A stretch of DNA of 64,000 nucleotides from Steinernema hermaphroditum. Taxonomy: Eukaryota; Nematoda; Chromadorea; Rhabditida; Steinernematidae. Below, in pieces: positions 11,701 through 24,428 of this stretch. Every line of letters begins with the position of its first letter. Position 1 is the first letter of the stretch. The DNA lies in contig CM059621.1 of assembly GCA_030435675.1 (NCBI GenBank), forward strand, positions 9,052,001 to 9,116,000, read 5' to 3'. The notes beneath the pieces were generated by a model that saw nothing but the letters and a program-made list of their open reading frames with translations, made no database searches and had not been told where the DNA came from. The translations under genes and the position numbers were made by a program.

Positions 11701-13120
11701 CTTTATTGGTCGAAGGGGACTGAATCTGAAGTGCACTCTAGGGCACCCATTAAAATACAATGTCGGTAATCAATCACCCAAGCTTCGGGACTCCTTGTCC
11801 TCGCAAAAGACGTAGAAGATGAGCCGCGTCCTATGACATAATAGGCGAGTGCATCCCTAATTTCCTGATCATAGCTTCTATTTCGAGCTTCGAGATGTCA
11901 TCGCGGACTAACTGAGCGTTTCCTGACGTCTCTTCCTTCTTGCTTCTTATCTCTGACTCACTCCTCCGGCCCAAGCATCACGTCATGAGTGGCCACGAAC
12001 AGCTCCAGGTGATATTCCCTTCTTATCGCTCCCCTGGGTACCTGCACAGAAATACCTCTGTTTTCCTCTCGACACGCTGTTGACTCGGGCTGAGAGGGTG
12101 GAAACCGGGGACGGGTACAAAACAAAGAGGGGATTACAGTACCCCCCGGGAGGGCTGCTTCCCCTACTTTCTGATCTTTCGGTTCCGGCTAGGGCTGCTC
12201 GGGGCGTTCGAAAGTGCAGAAGTCGGTTTCTCCGGAAGCAATCGGTCTTCTGCGCGTTCTATTTGACGTTCGGTTTCGGTCTCTCGACGTGATAAGCGGT
12301 CGCCGGGTCGTAGAAGACCACCAGACGAGACGCCGCCCCTTCCCCCGCCTCCCGAAGCGTCTTCGAAGAAGGCGTCGAGCACTCGGGAGTCGGTACCCGG
12401 CCCTTTCCCCGGAAGCTCGGGCTCCGCTGACAACAGCGCTCCGTTTGTGTTTTCGCGCACCGCCGCCGTCTTCCAATCTTCTCCGCATGTCATTCCCAAG
12501 CTCGCGTGACGGAATGTACCGTCTCCCCCCCTCCGCCGTTGATTTATTCATGACTCCATCGCCTCTACCTCTCGGGGCTTCTCGGGGCGCTTACGGCGTA
12601 CCCCGCAAGCCTCGATGCCTCTGTGAGTAAACAATAGTTGTTGTTCCATCCACACAACCAAAGAACATTTCTCTCCAGCCGCGCGCTCCCCTACAATGAC
12701 CGTTGTGGCTCGAAATCACTTCCCTCTTCGGGGCGTCTCTCACCGTACCCCCTAGACCGACAGCTCCGCTCTCAGAACGCCTGCTCAGACTCCCCGGAAT
12801 GTTTATTTCGGGAAAGTCGCCGACGTGTGAACGTCACCAGGCCTCGGGGTGCGGAGTGGCCCACAGGCGCCCCCGGTCCCCTCCTGCCCGCCGCGTCGCG
12901 CACCGCGACTGTTTGCTCAAGTAGTCCCTGGCGACGCCCTTGGCGTCCTCCGCCCGCGCGGCGATCGTGTTTGTGCGGTGGATTGCCGGATGATCGGCTG
13001 CTTCTGCGCTTCTTCTGCCCCGAAATTGCAATCGGCGACGTTTTCCACACGTTTTTTTCTGTTTATTTCCCCTAATCCGCGTTATTTTGACCCTCCGTGG
13101 AATATCGTAATCCCTTGCAG
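8724..13120. other. GC-rich intergenic/upstream region, no gene seen
   Basis: About 4.4 kb of GC-rich DNA with many CpGs and scattered TAATTA/ATTA cores (for example about 9060 and 9094). Open frames exist on both strands but look compositional: arginine/proline/serine-rich, overlapping, without splice structure or family motifs. It lies upstream of the FAM43-like gene, whose ATG follows an acceptor, so it may hold that gene's promoter and outron. Confidence 0.5.
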
Positions 13121-15356
13121 ATGCCGACTTTGGCTTCCGGGCAGAACGCGGCCGCACAATTCTTCTCGCTGCCCTTCCGGAGGAAGCGGCAGAGCTACAC
13201 CTTGAACCCGCCGGACGACGTCCACAACGTCGTCTACCTGGGCAACGTGATCACCATCTACGCGAAGGGGGCCCAGAGTGTCGAGAAGCCCCTGGGACTC
13301 ATCTGGAAGACATACCTCGGGCGCCAGCAGAAGAACGACATGCAGATGAAGCTGATGGTCACCCGCTCGGGCCTCAAAGCCGAGACGAAGCAGCAGGGGT
13401 GAGTGGCGGACCCTCCCCCTCAGGCATCCCTACTTTCAGGCTCACCGAGTACTGGGCCCACCGCATCACTTTCTGCGTGGCGCCTCCGGAGTACCCAAAG
13501 CTCTTCTGCTGGGTATACAAGCACGAGGGGAAGCGGATGAAGCCGGAGCTCCGGTGCCACGCCGTCCTCTGCAAGAAGGCGTCGGAGCCGGCGCAGATCG
13601 CCGCGCGTCTCCAGGAGGTTCTCCACGCGGCCCTCATGGAGTACAAGCGGGAGAAGGTGGCCATGGAGAGGGCCCGACGTTCCAGCACGGCCTCCGGCGG
13701 CGCCGGATGCTGTCCCCGACGCAAACTGATCCTCCAGACAGGGAGCCTCAACTTCCGGCCGCCCGTGAGCCGCTCCAAGAGCGCTCCACGGCTCGGCTCC
13801 ATCGACGAGGAGGAGGAGGTTGAGGAGGAGATCGACGATGCCGAGGTGGGTCTTCCGCTTCGGTTAGGGGAGCGCAATTAATCGCGGTGCTTGAGACGTT
13901 TCGTTTTTGCGTGCGATGGGATCGCATTCCGAGGAGAAACGAGATTGCGCGAAACTGTCGTCGTTGTCGTCGGCGATCGTTCGGCAAAGAAGCGCCGAGG
14001 AGGGAATTTAACGAGGGGACCGACTAGTTATGCGGAGAAGCCGGTGACAGCTCGCCCCTCGAGTCGCCTCTCCTCTGGGGCACCTCACTTTCTGCAAATG
14101 GATCATCCGACTTTTAATTCCACGGGTTCCTAATTGACAAGCCTGCGCATAGACGAAGGGGATCGAGATGGGACCGGGTAAACAGCGGGGGACACGTGCT
14201 CGATTAGGCCTGCACGCGGACTCCGTTGACATTTGTAATTCCAATGTTAGCTCTTCGAGGGCTCTCGTCGTCGAAATCCAATTTGCGGAAGCGCGACGCT
14301 CCTGAGGGTCACTTTGGGGCCTCTTGTGGACGTGTGCAGAAGTCTGCTGGAAGTGACCCCGATTAGAGCTGCGCCCTTGAAGGGGCACAAGGATCATATA
14401 ACGCGGCGAATCTATTTTGGAACCGACAATCAGGACTGCGCGCTGTAAAGTTCCCGCGTCGTCTTTGCTCTTCGGCCGACGCCGATGTTTGTCCCCTGCT
14501 TCTTATTCTCCTTCTTATTCTCCTTCTTGACCGGACTGGTCTTGACGGGGTGGGCCTGGGGGCCGGTTATCAAGATCACCCCGGCCGGCACTGTTTGCGC
14601 CCCTAGGGATTACGGTAGAAACGTTGCAAAGTGGCGGCTATGTTTACGCGTCGTCGGTGACCTTGTTTTATCTTTAAGCGCCGGGGCATCTTGATAGGAA
14701 TGCGCAGCCGTGAGAGGGGGAACGGTCGCAGAGATTGATTCGTGGCGGCGGAAGCGAATAAGAAGTAATTGGTCTCCATTGCAGGAGGAGAACTTCTCCG
14801 ACTGGGGCTCGCTGTGCTTCCGGGACACCCCCGTGGGCGACGACGCCTCCACCAGCAGCGGCTCCTTCGGCGCCTCCCTGAAGGCGCCCTGCGACGAAGA
14901 GACGCCCGCCATCGAACAGGAGGAGGAGGCCTCGCATGCGCCCTTCACAAGGCAGTTCTCGATGACGACGCGGGAGCGCGAGGCGAAGCGGCCCTTCGGC
15001 CTCGAGGAGCCGGGCCTCGACGGCGCCTCCGCCTCCTCCTCATGCTCCTCCTCCGATGACCTCGACCTCCGGAGGCGCCTCGGCTCCCTCGTCGACGACG
15101 CCCTCAGCGACGAGAGTGGCTACCCCGACTCCATGCGCACCTCCTCCGACGCCGGCAGCGGCGGCGAGAAGAGCGCCGGGAGCAGCAGCCACGGCGAGGA
15201 CGACTACAACCTCTTCTACAGGTACCGTAACCCTCCTGGAGGCTCCTCTGACAGTCTCGCTTCAGTGACGAGGAGCTCGTGGTGCTCGAGGAGGACCTCT
15301 GCGGCCGGATGCGCGAGATCCTCGCCACCCCCGACGACCTCGTCTCTCCCCTGTAG
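13121..15356 (+). CDS. FAM43-family protein with PTB domain
   Basis: Four exons: 13121-13398, 13440-13845, 14785-15221, 15266-15356, giving 403 aa. ATG directly follows CCCTTGCAG. The N-terminal PTB/PID domain spans about residues 25-200: YTLNPPDDVHNVVYLGNVIT, IYAKGAQSVEKPLGLIWKTY, MQMKLMVTRSGLK, YWAHRITFCVAPPEYPKLFC, WVYKHEGKRMKPELRCHAVL. It closely follows vertebrate FAM43A/B, including APRLGSIDEEEEVEEE after the domain. The C-terminal half is low-complexity, Ser/Asp/Glu-rich, ending CGRMREILATPDDLVSPL. PTB domains bind NPxY-type peptides of membrane receptors; the exact role of FAM43 is poorly known. The 939-bp third intron is unusually long here. An AATAAA lies at about 15513. Confidence 0.85.
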
Positions 15357-15744
15357 CCTCCGTCCACTATCCTCGATCTCAGCTGCTCAACCCTCGTCTA
15401 CGGTTCGCCTCGAGAGATTTATCGATGTACATAGTAGATGTTCTATACAGCCTCTCGGTCCGATGAGTCGTATTTACAGTATTTATTGATGAGTCGGAAT
15501 ATATGTGTCGGAAATAAAGCTGAGAGAGCGATGGGGCGACGAAGAAGAACAACTGAAGGCATCGAGGAGTATCTCCAATGAAAGTAATACGCATGTGGAG
15601 CTGCAGAGTGGTGTAGGGGTGCCCTTTGCGGCGGGAACGGGGGTCGCGGTGCTCGCATCGCTACAAGATCTGCAGCTGACGGGAAAATAGAAACTCTGTC
15701 AACAACAATAATTAAGTAAGCGAACTAGGTCGGGTTACGGTATG

Positions 15745-17508
15745 CTAGTTCTGCACGTCGTCTTCGGGGGAGGACACGTGGGTCTCGTGGCGGATCTCGG
15801 TGGTCGTCGTCGTGGTCACCACTTCGCCGTCCTCGCCCTCGGTCTTCTTGACTTCGACCTGTCTGTGCACGACGACGTCGCCGTTCTGCACCGTCTCCGC
15901 GAGCTCCTCGACGACCTGCACGGGCCGCGTCTCCTTGGCCGTCTTCGCCGCCTTAGCCACCTCCTCCTCAGCCTCCTTCTGCACCTTCTGGATCTCGCCC
16001 TTCACCTCGTCAGCCAGCCTCTCCAGCTCCTCCTTCATCTCCTCCATCCGGTGCGCGTCCTCCTCCTCCGAGTCCTCCTTCGCCCCCTCGTGCATCAGCG
16101 CCGCCTTCAGGGCTCCCGCCGCGACCTCCGCGGACGACTCGTTCGCTGCGGGAGTTCCTCCGTTCACGGTGTTGCACGGCGTCTGCGGCACGCCTCCGCC
16201 ATTGACTACGGTAGCCGCCAGGGGCTTCGGAGCGATCAGCACCGGGTAGAGGGGCGCGAAGGCGAACTCCGCCTCCGCAAGACGCTTCTTGTCGGCCTCG
16301 TCGGAGTCGCCGAACGGCTGGGCTCCCGCTACGAAGGGCCTGTACTCCACGGAGGAGCCGGAGACCGGCGTCGAGAGAATCACGATGGGTAACTCAAGGG
16401 TGATGTGGGTCCCGATAGAGACCTAGAAGGGGCACTGTGGATGGCAAAACGACGGGTTACGGTACCTGGATGACGTAGTCGACGCGGAGGAAGGGCTGCT
16501 TCCGGAACTTGAGGGTCGCCGTCGAGGGTGACTCGACGACCTTCGATGGGGCGGTGTCGGGCGCCATCGAGTAGATCTCAGGCGACTGGGTGACTGGCTG
16601 AGCTCCTGAGCGGAAATGAGAGGCCCGAGGCGGAGTGGGGCTTACCGGCAGGGGAGGGCAGGACAGCGGGTACCTCGAAGAAGAAGACGTCGCTCTTGGA
16701 GAGCGAGGACTTCGTCTTGACGACGTCGGTCTTCTCGAGTCTTCGGTGGAGAAGGATGCGCGCGGAGGCTGGCGCCGAGAGGTCGGCGGAGGCGACGGAG
16801 ACACGGTCCAGAAGGCGCACTTCGATGGCGTCGATTACGTGGCGCGGGTGCTGGTTGGAGACCTTCAGGGCGCCGACGACGGCGTCGCCGGGGGCGAAGT
16901 TCCGCTTCGGGAGGGACACCTCGGCCGTCACCTTGCCCCGGCAGCAGCAGCCGCCGAACATTACCGTATCCGAGGCCGAGACGGGCTCGGCCGTTGGGGG
17001 TGTGATGAGGGCGTCGGCTTCTGGAGGAGAGACTACGGTAATGCCCCGCTTCACCATGTACTTGTTCTGCAAAGGGGGCTTGAGGGGCGTCGAAGGGGAG
17101 GAGGCCTACCGACTCGGCGCCGTCGATCTCGAAGGTCGCCCTGGCGAAGTAGCGCACGAAGGCGGAGGGACTCTCGTAGCTGGAGGGGCATCCCTTCGGG
17201 AAGGGACATTCGAAGGGCAACGAATAGACGAAGTTCGCGTTCCACAGGAAGTGCCCGGGCTCTAGATGGCCCGGCGGCCTTTCCAGCAATATGAAGTCCC
17301 TGTCAAAGTAGACCTTCTCGATCTCGCCGTCCTTCTCTGCGCGGTTCAGGATGCACGCACGGCCCTTGAACTGCAGCTTGATCGCCTTGATGGTCACTGG
17401 CTTCACGAGCTCAATCTTCAGCTTCCCGGTGATTAGCTCGCCGCCGTGGAAGATCGGATCGGCGCCGACGTCGAACTCGATCTCGAACTGGCTGAAGACG
17501 TTGGCCAT
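15745..17508 (-). CDS. Alpha-arrestin (arrestin domain-containing protein)
   Basis: Multi-exon minus-strand gene. ATG 17508 is 8 bp after a TTGCAG acceptor. The N-terminal arrestin fold begins FSQFEIEFDVGADPIFHGGE, LITGKLKIELVKPVTIKAIK, LQFKGRA and continues YSLPFECPFPKGCPSSYES. The second fold contains MFGGCCCRGKVTAEVSLPKR, NFAPGDAVVGALKVSNQH and FLRVDYVIQVSIGTHITLEL. A Glu/Lys-rich, probably coiled-coil tail (MKEELERLADEVKGEIQKVQ) replaces the usual PPxY-bearing tail; I see no PPxY motif. Alpha-arrestins recruit ubiquitin ligases to membrane cargo for endocytosis. Family assignment is firm; the orthologue is not determined. Confidence 0.87.
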
Positions 17509-20497
17509 CTGGTCTTCTGCAAGGGCTCGGTTAGGACTGCTCCGGTGAGGGACGCGAGGGGACTCCATTTCAGGTAATTCGCGTGGATCGAGGTCGGGAG
17601 GACGAAATGCACGTAAATCACGCGAGAACAAACACTTGCGCGGACGGTAATCGGCGCGGAGGACGCGGTCGGCGCCGGTGCCGTTGTCATGGATATGCGA
17701 GCAGAGTGCGCGAGGTCCGCCAGGTGAGGAGGCGAGGAAAGACGATCCTCCGAGGACGCCACGGCCCGGATGACTCCGGCCCTCGCGCGCGAGGCTGATG
17801 AGGGGAGGCGGCTCTGGGGGACCTAATTGGGACCGAAGAATGCGGGGAATGCGCCGGTAACAGTCCCTGCGGAGTGGAGTGATTGTGGCAACACCGAGGC
17901 AACCTGTTCCGAGCGGGGAGACTCTCGATCGCGTTTGGAGCGCTGCGGCGACTGAACAAATAAAAATAATAAAACGCGGTGACATCGAAAAGGGCCCTTT
18001 TCGAGGAGCGCGGCGAGGCGACAGTGCGCGAACCCGGCGATCGATCGAATCGCGATCGAAAAAGGCGAACTGAGTGGCGGATCGCGACGGCGATGACGGG
18101 CAGATACCGTAATCGATGACCGTAATCGCGCTAATTCGTTTTGTTTTGCGCCCGGGGGAACGCGGAGAGTGAGTCAGCGAGTCCGCTAATCAGAAGCGAA
18201 GCGGCGAGTCGTCAAGAAGGAACCAATCGGGAGTTGTAAAGAGGCTTTAAATGCGTTCCGGCTGGAGGCCAGGGCTGCTCACGCGGACGTCCCTTTCGCG
18301 CAAAAAGCTCGCGAAACACCGCCGTTTAGCGCGGACGAGTAATTGGCGAGAGATAATTTACAACGCGAACCGACAAATCAATCGCGATTAATCAGAGGCG
18401 CAATTAAGGCCCGCGGCGACGCGCGCGAAATTGCGTCTTCGCAAGATTATCCAAATTCATCATCTGAACGAGAGGTCAGGCCCTCCCCGAACCGTCGCCG
18501 AGTCGATTACCGCGCACCACTCGACGAATCAATCGATGATGGTCCACGCCGAAAACAAATTTGCATATTGTACCTGACCGCGCGCATTCCGACGATAATC
18601 CGCAGTCGCAGAGCGGATTACTCGCTCACGAGTGGGCGACGCAGGCCTAAAGCGGAAAGGTGAAGCGCAGAGGACGCCGGGATGAGCGCAGTATCGGACG
18701 TCACTAAATGTTTCGATTCACGCGTGTATCCAATACATGCTCCTCTCGAAGACGTTCGAGGCGACAAATTAACGCGGGTGGTCCGGGCCACATGGCGCGA
18801 AGTGGTCAGCCCCGCGGGGAATCGCCTTCTGCGATGACTCAGCGCCCCGAAACGGGCGGAGTTGAATCGGAAACGGAGATGAGGAGAGATAAAGTCGCTG
18901 ACCGGCGTGGTTTGGCAGATGGCCAACACGAAGGGCCGCCCAGCGCGAGGCGGAAAGTGATCGATGGGTGGAGGCGCTACTGTGCCGCGAGGGAAGTCGT
19001 CGGGAAGGTCGCCGGTGCAATTACCGCGGATTCACAGGCGGCGGCTAAACCTCTGATCCCCGAGGTCGTGCTCAGGTGCGAGCGGCGACGTCCTCTCGGA
19101 ATTATGCAAATTCATTTCGCGCAATTAAACGCGTGATTCCGTAGGCGCTAATCCGCGGAGAAAATTGAAATCGATTGGAGAGGCAGATGTCGCCTCGGGA
19201 TCGGGAGTGATGAACGGCCGAGGAAGAGGGAAATGTACAAACAATAGCCGCTTGAGCTGCCGAAACGCGATCTTTATCTCCGGAGGGTCGATTGGTGGCG
19301 ACGCAAGCCGAGACCTGGAGGAAAAAAGCGCCTTTGAATGTTACGGAGACTTTGGGACCAGTCTAGGACGGAGCTGACTATACACAGACACCTATCCAGA
19401 CTAGACAGAGAAGTCGAAGCAATATTTCTGGAGCGATGAGGAAACCCTCGGAAGAGCGACGATTTGGGCCATAAATCAGAAAACCGCGCCGATTGGAAGA
19501 TCTGGCCAGGGGCGCTGCTTATTCGAGAATGGCGAAGTTGGGGAAGTGATCGGAAGAGAGCAAACCGCGACAGGAACAGCTGCGGCGAAGTGCACTCGAA
19601 ACGAGGGAGTGCGATTGGGCCGCCAGTGACAGAGCGAACAAAACAACCGAGCGATCGCAGTGCGCGAAAACAAATCTTGGATATTTTCGGAGGATTAGCG
19701 TCAGAATGCCGATGCGTCGCCGGGATATCCGATAACCCTCCATCCCCGACTCCTTCAATTGTCTCCGCGCCGGCGAATTAAGTGACAAAGAAGGACATCG
19801 AGTTGAGCAGACCTAACACACGTGGAGCAAACATAAAAGCGTGCCGAAACACCTTCGGAATCACCCGCACCCGTTAATCAAAAAGTTTGCAAACATTCCG
19901 CACGTCTCCGAGCGACCCACCGCCCCTGGGCCGCCGCCTCCGCGAAATCTTCGCGCCACCTGAGCCAAGAACTCTTCCGCCTCTCCGGGTGAGTCGAAGT
20001 GACTCCCGTGATCCACTCAATCCAAGCGAGATCCACTCGGCTGCAATTGCTTCCGAGTGCTCTCGTAAAATTTCAAGCAGGCAAGTGCGCCGTCCCCAAA
20101 ACAATGGCACTTCCACGCGCACCGTCGGGACTCGCCACTCGAGCCGACGAGCTCCTTCCCGGCAACAATTTCTACTGTAGCACACAAACTACTTCTGGAT
20201 GCCCTTCACCTCGTCCCTCGAATGCGCAAACCAGATTCGCGCATTATGCACTCGCTCGAAAAAAAACGGATGGCATTCAATATGGGCGAGATGAGCGATT
20301 CAGGTACCCGAGTGCTTCGCGCGTCGAATGTCAATTTGCGTGTGTCAAACGCCGTTGACGTGTCGGAAGAGATGAATTATTCACGTAATTTGCGGACAGC
20401 ACACAACAACACTCTCTGTACAACATTCTCAAATAAGGGCTGACAAGGGAAGAACAAACGTAGCTTCAAATGAACAGGGTCGTGGGCCACATCGCAG
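17509..20497. other. GC-rich intergenic region, no gene seen
   Basis: About 3 kb between the arrestin start and the CBP20 end. CpG-rich with repeated AATTA/TAAT cores set in CG-rich flanks (about 18110-19150), TACCGTA at 18105, and no supported gene. Probably arrestin upstream control DNA plus CBP20 3' flank. Confidence 0.5.
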
Positions 20498-21178
20498 TTA
20501 ATCCATTTCATCTGAAAAGACGCTGAGTGAGCATTTCTGAAAAGGGATAGCAACCGAATGACCCCGCATGACATACTATTGTGTCACAAACTGCTCAATC
20601 GAGGGAAACCGAGAAAGACCAGAAAACTTACTTCGACTGGCCATAGCCTTGTTCCAACCGCCTCTGCCGGGGTCGAAGTCTTTGCGGTATTCGTCTCGAA
20701 CCTGATAGTACATTCATAAGAAACCTGACTAAAATATGAATGAGTACCTGTCCACCATGTTTTCCTCGGCCGTACTGTCTCCCCTCAACAAAACCGGCAT
20801 CCCAATCAGTTCGGATCACACGGTCGTCCAAACGAGTACCGTTAACGAATCTGACAGCGTTCTCCGCATCGTCGCGTTGGTAATACCTGCAAAGCCGCAA
20901 TAGATGGGCAAATAACTAGAACACACGAACTCGACGAAACAGAATCCGCACGGCGTCTTCTTGTATCGGTCGATGCCCATGATGATGCGTCGGATGTCAC
21001 CGGCACGATGGAACAGTTCAAAAACTTGCTCTTCGGTGGTGAAGTAGGAGAGATTTCCGACATAGAGAGTGGCTGACTGCTGGAGAAGGTTTTCCTGTTC
21101 TTTCAAGCTACCCTTGAATCTCTGATCACGGTAGCTGCTCATCTCGCCAGCGCGATCGCGAGCACGTGGATTCAACAT
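20498..21178 (-). CDS. ncbp-2: Nuclear cap-binding protein subunit 2 (CBP20)
   Basis: Four exons. Start [19 protein letters not shown]; the second Met may be used. The ATG is 6 bp after TTGTTTCAG. The RRM has RNP2 LYVGNLS and RNP1 [12 protein letters not shown], followed by [20 protein letters not shown] and [20 protein letters not shown] then [20 protein letters not shown], the m7G-cap-contact tail typical of CBP20. Introns use TTCGT|GTGTTC, CAG|GTACTC and GAA|GTAAGT donors. The last exon adds only NEMD. CBP20 with CBP80 binds capped RNA in the nucleus for splicing, export and decay surveillance. Length (about 160 aa) fits the family. It is divergent from the gene at 21399, with about 220 bp shared upstream DNA. 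Confidence 0.92.
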
Positions 21179-21398
21179 TTTGCCCTGAAACAAACCACGA
21201 TACAGTAAAATAGCCAATAGTTTCGGCACGTGGCAATTAAAGCACGAAACTTGAAGAGACGAAGGTCAGCGAGTCGGACGGCCATGCCTTTGCGCGCACT
21301 TTCCCTACCGGTTTCCTTCCGATCGATCAATACCGCGAATACGGACAAAATAATAGTCGCGCGAAAGAAATCTCCGCCACCTTGAGATATGATGCGCA

Positions 21399-23197
21399 AT
21401 GCCCCGTCCTAGTGTTCTATTCCACCTACGCTTTACGGCAATCGTTCTCTTCTTGTTGGTCCTTTCGGATATCGAAACGGTTATTGAGATATTCACAATC
21501 AATGGATTCCATAACATGAAAAATTCCCTTAACAAGCGGTAAGCCGTGGAACGAAGTCATAAAAAAAGAGTTCCCCAGAACCGACTTCTTCCATCCCGCA
21601 AAACCTATATCATGGGAAGAAATCGATCTCAAGAAGCCCCCCTTTCTCAACGACACGGCGCCTGAATCCCTCCGACTCAACGAATTTCTCGCGCGCCCGA
21701 TCTACACTTGCAAAAACCGAACGGAGATCGGAGGTGATTACGACGGATTTTTTTACTGCTTCGACAGAACGCCCGAAGACGGAATCCAGTGAGTGATCTG
21801 TCATCTAAACGAAAAGAAAAATGTGAGAGTCCGCAGCACAAAGTGAACACTTTCAGGAAACCACTCCTCATCACGGGAGCACTCTACGCGGAGGGCGACT
21901 TCGAGAAGCGCCTCCGAGCTGACCGCTGGAAGGTCTTCCTCCCCCACGCGACCTCTCTTCTCGAAGATCTGAACGGTGCGTTTCCCCTCCGTTCATTTTT
22001 CGCTTCAGCCGAGTACCGTATCTCGGTGATGAAATGTACCGCAAATCGTTTCGAGAGCCACCCCTTGCAGGCGATGTCGAAGTGAACTACGTTCCCTCGC
22101 TCTCTGAGTGGAAGGCGTGGGATCTCAACGAAGTCACGCGGAATCTGGAGGCGGCCGAGCACTTCTCGCTTGCGAAGATCGACCTTTATACTCCGCTGCT
22201 CCCAGAGACGCAACTTTTGGAGATCCCGAAACTTGTCGACCGCCTGATTCCCTACGTTCGCACGGATCAGCTCCTTCTGACGATTCGAATCGAGGAGCCA
22301 GAAGCTGCTGAGACGCTCTTCCAGTGGTACTCCACCGTGTACCGCCTCTTTTACGTTTCGAACTTCGCGTTGGTGGGCGCCGAAGCTAGCGGGAACTGCG
22401 GTGTTCCTCTCAAACACTGCAGATACCGCGCCACTTTCGCGAAGACGGATGTCTTCGGAGTTCGCGAAGTCCCTGTCTTCGGACTTGGTTTGTTCCTCGG
22501 GCAACTCTACGAGGTGTCATGTGTTTCAGGTTCGCCCATTGAAGAGCAGAGACGACTCCAGCAGTATCTCAGCCGGATCGAACTGAACTGCACTTCGAAA
22601 ACCGACTTCGTCCCCGCAATCTGCCTCGACAACCTGAATGCTGAGGACTGCCATTTGAACTTCTTTAGGTGAGCTTATTTTTTGAATACGAGTGGCATTA
22701 TGTAAGATCGTTTTAGTTATCGAAAAACAGATCCACAGATCTTCAGAAGTCATCCCTGTAAGGTGACACTCTTCGACCCAGAGTCTCAGCAAGATTCAAG
22801 AGAACTGCCGCCGAATGTGGAAGTTGTCCAGCAAGGAATATCCACTTGCGAGGAGCCCCAAACAGTTCCTGGACACGCCAAAACCTCGAAATGGCACTTG
22901 TTTCCGCTGAGAGAGATTCTCGAGGGAAGACAGAAGGAAATCCTCATCTTCGACCTCGAAGGAGGCGAATGGAACCTTCTGGGCGATATCACCACTGACT
23001 GTGACTTCTTCGCAGAAGTGCGCCAAGTGGCCTTCACACTGAGGCTCTGGTTCGGAGAAGAGAACGAGAACTTCCGTCGCTTCCACGTCTTCTTCCTCCG
23101 AATCGAACACTGTGGATTCAGGAAGACGGTCGCTCACCAGGTCACGGAGTCCGAATTTTCAGTCGCCTTCCAGAGTGTACGGTTAGTGTACGGTTAA
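21399..23197 (+). CDS. FkbM/METTL24-like methyltransferase homologue, type II membrane protein
   Basis: ATG 21399 opens a short N terminus with one hydrophobic anchor (LRFTAIVLFLLVLSDIETVI). Introns at 21529 (GTAAGC..CCCCAG), 21790 (GTGAGT..TTTCAG), about 21976 and 22670 keep the frame through to the stop. The luminal part contains EIGGDYDGFFYCFDRTPEDG, then a region resembling the FkbM core (FSLAKIDLYTPLLPETQLLE) lacking the normal DIEG. A later block, ILIFDLEGGEWNLLGDI, has the D-x-EG-x-EW signature of this fold. Nematodes have many such secreted/Golgi FkbM-like proteins. The substrate is unknown and catalytic competence uncertain because no clear glycine-rich SAM loop was seen. Convergent with MsrB (79-bp gap). 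Confidence 0.75.
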
Positions 23198-23276
23198 ACT
23201 GCACAAAATTTCGCAGCGGAAACGCAAAAAGTGGCTAATCACACGAAGACTCGCCGGTTGAGGCAATGAGGAGAAA

Positions 23277-23877
23277 TTATTCGGACTTCTTTTCCGCGAA
23301 GCTGATGGCAACACTGTTGATACAGTAGCGCTCTCCCGTCTCCTTTGGTCCGTCATCGAAAACGTGACCCAAGTGGGCATTGCACTGAACAGAAATACTG
23401 CTTGTAGCACTTTTATCCCAAGAGCGTACCTGTTTGCAGCGCACTTCGGTCCGTTCGTACCCGTAGGAGTTGTCCGGAATACGAATAATGTTCTTGTCGC
23501 CCTCGACGGACTTCGAGAACGCCGGCCACCCGCATCCCGAGTTGTACTTGTCGTCGGACCTGAATAAGAAGACCACATCACGGAAAAGCAGAAGAGAACA
23601 GACACGAAGAGTTCGGCGCCACAGCAGATGCAGTTGTACTTCCCGGACTTGAAGAACTTGTCGTACTTCCCGGAGAACTTGGGTTCCGTTCCGGCCTTGC
23701 GCGTGATGTGGAACGCCTCGGGACTGAGCACGTTCTTCCACTGCTCCTCGGAGACCGTCTTCGGGTTCTTCTGCTCGGTTTCGGTCAGCTTCGCGATTGC
23801 TGCTTCTGCGGGCACGGCTAAAGAAGAGAAGACAATTTAACAGAGTACTTCTCGCACTCACAGTTATCAGAAGACAT
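23277..23877 (-). CDS. msrb: Peptide methionine-R-sulfoxide reductase (MsrB)
   Basis: Four exons. Start MSSDNS at 23877 after an ATCTCAG acceptor. The first intron gives [16 protein letters not shown]. The MsrB domain fills the protein: [35 protein letters not shown], the first zinc CxxC in [25 protein letters not shown], the second zinc Cys in [13 protein letters not shown], and the catalytic Cys in [11 protein letters not shown]. It reduces methionine-R-sulfoxide in proteins using thioredoxin. No targeting peptide is apparent, so probably cytosolic. Length about 150 aa is normal. A confident assignment. Confidence 0.92.
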
Positions 23878-24273
23878 CCTGAGATGGTTGACGGGGAGAG
23901 AAGCTCGGATTCTGGAAAGGTGCAGAATCTGAGGAGAGAGGCGGGGGAAACGCGAGAGAAACATCGAAACATGCAAATCCGCACGGGACCGGTTTCGGTC
24001 AACGAAAACGGCGAGGCGCATAATGCGAAGCGCTCCACCAGAGGCTTTCGACGCTGTTGCTGGGAATCAGATGCTAGGAACTTCCCTAAACGGTTTACAG
24101 GGCCTAGTCGTTCCGAAAAGTGATGCAATTCTGACGGCGCGGGACACTCTGTTCGCTGATTATATCAGGGCGCGAACGGTCCGAAGCCACCATCGATACA
24201 CCATCTACCTCCTAATCTGAGCATTGTTTGGGCACTAAATTTCTCGCTTTGATGTCTTGAGAGCCTGTGACAA
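23878..24273. other. Intergenic, no gene seen
   Basis: Separates MsrB from the mobile element; no coding or RNA feature supported. Confidence 0.4.
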
Positions 24274-24342
24274 AACTCACAAGGGACCCTCACAAAGTGT
24301 CCCACGCCGATTCAAATGAAATTTGTGGAGTATGATAGGCTT
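24274..24342 (+). repeat. Inverted-repeat arm, left
   Basis: Matches the reverse complement of 27185-27253 with a few mismatches across 69 bp. Confidence 0.85.
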
Positions 24343-24428
24343 TTAGGATGTATCGATGCACCTCGGGCGTCTCCTTCGTTGCTACTTCTCTTTTATTGTT
24401 TTTCACGATTTGAAACTGCATAGAAATG

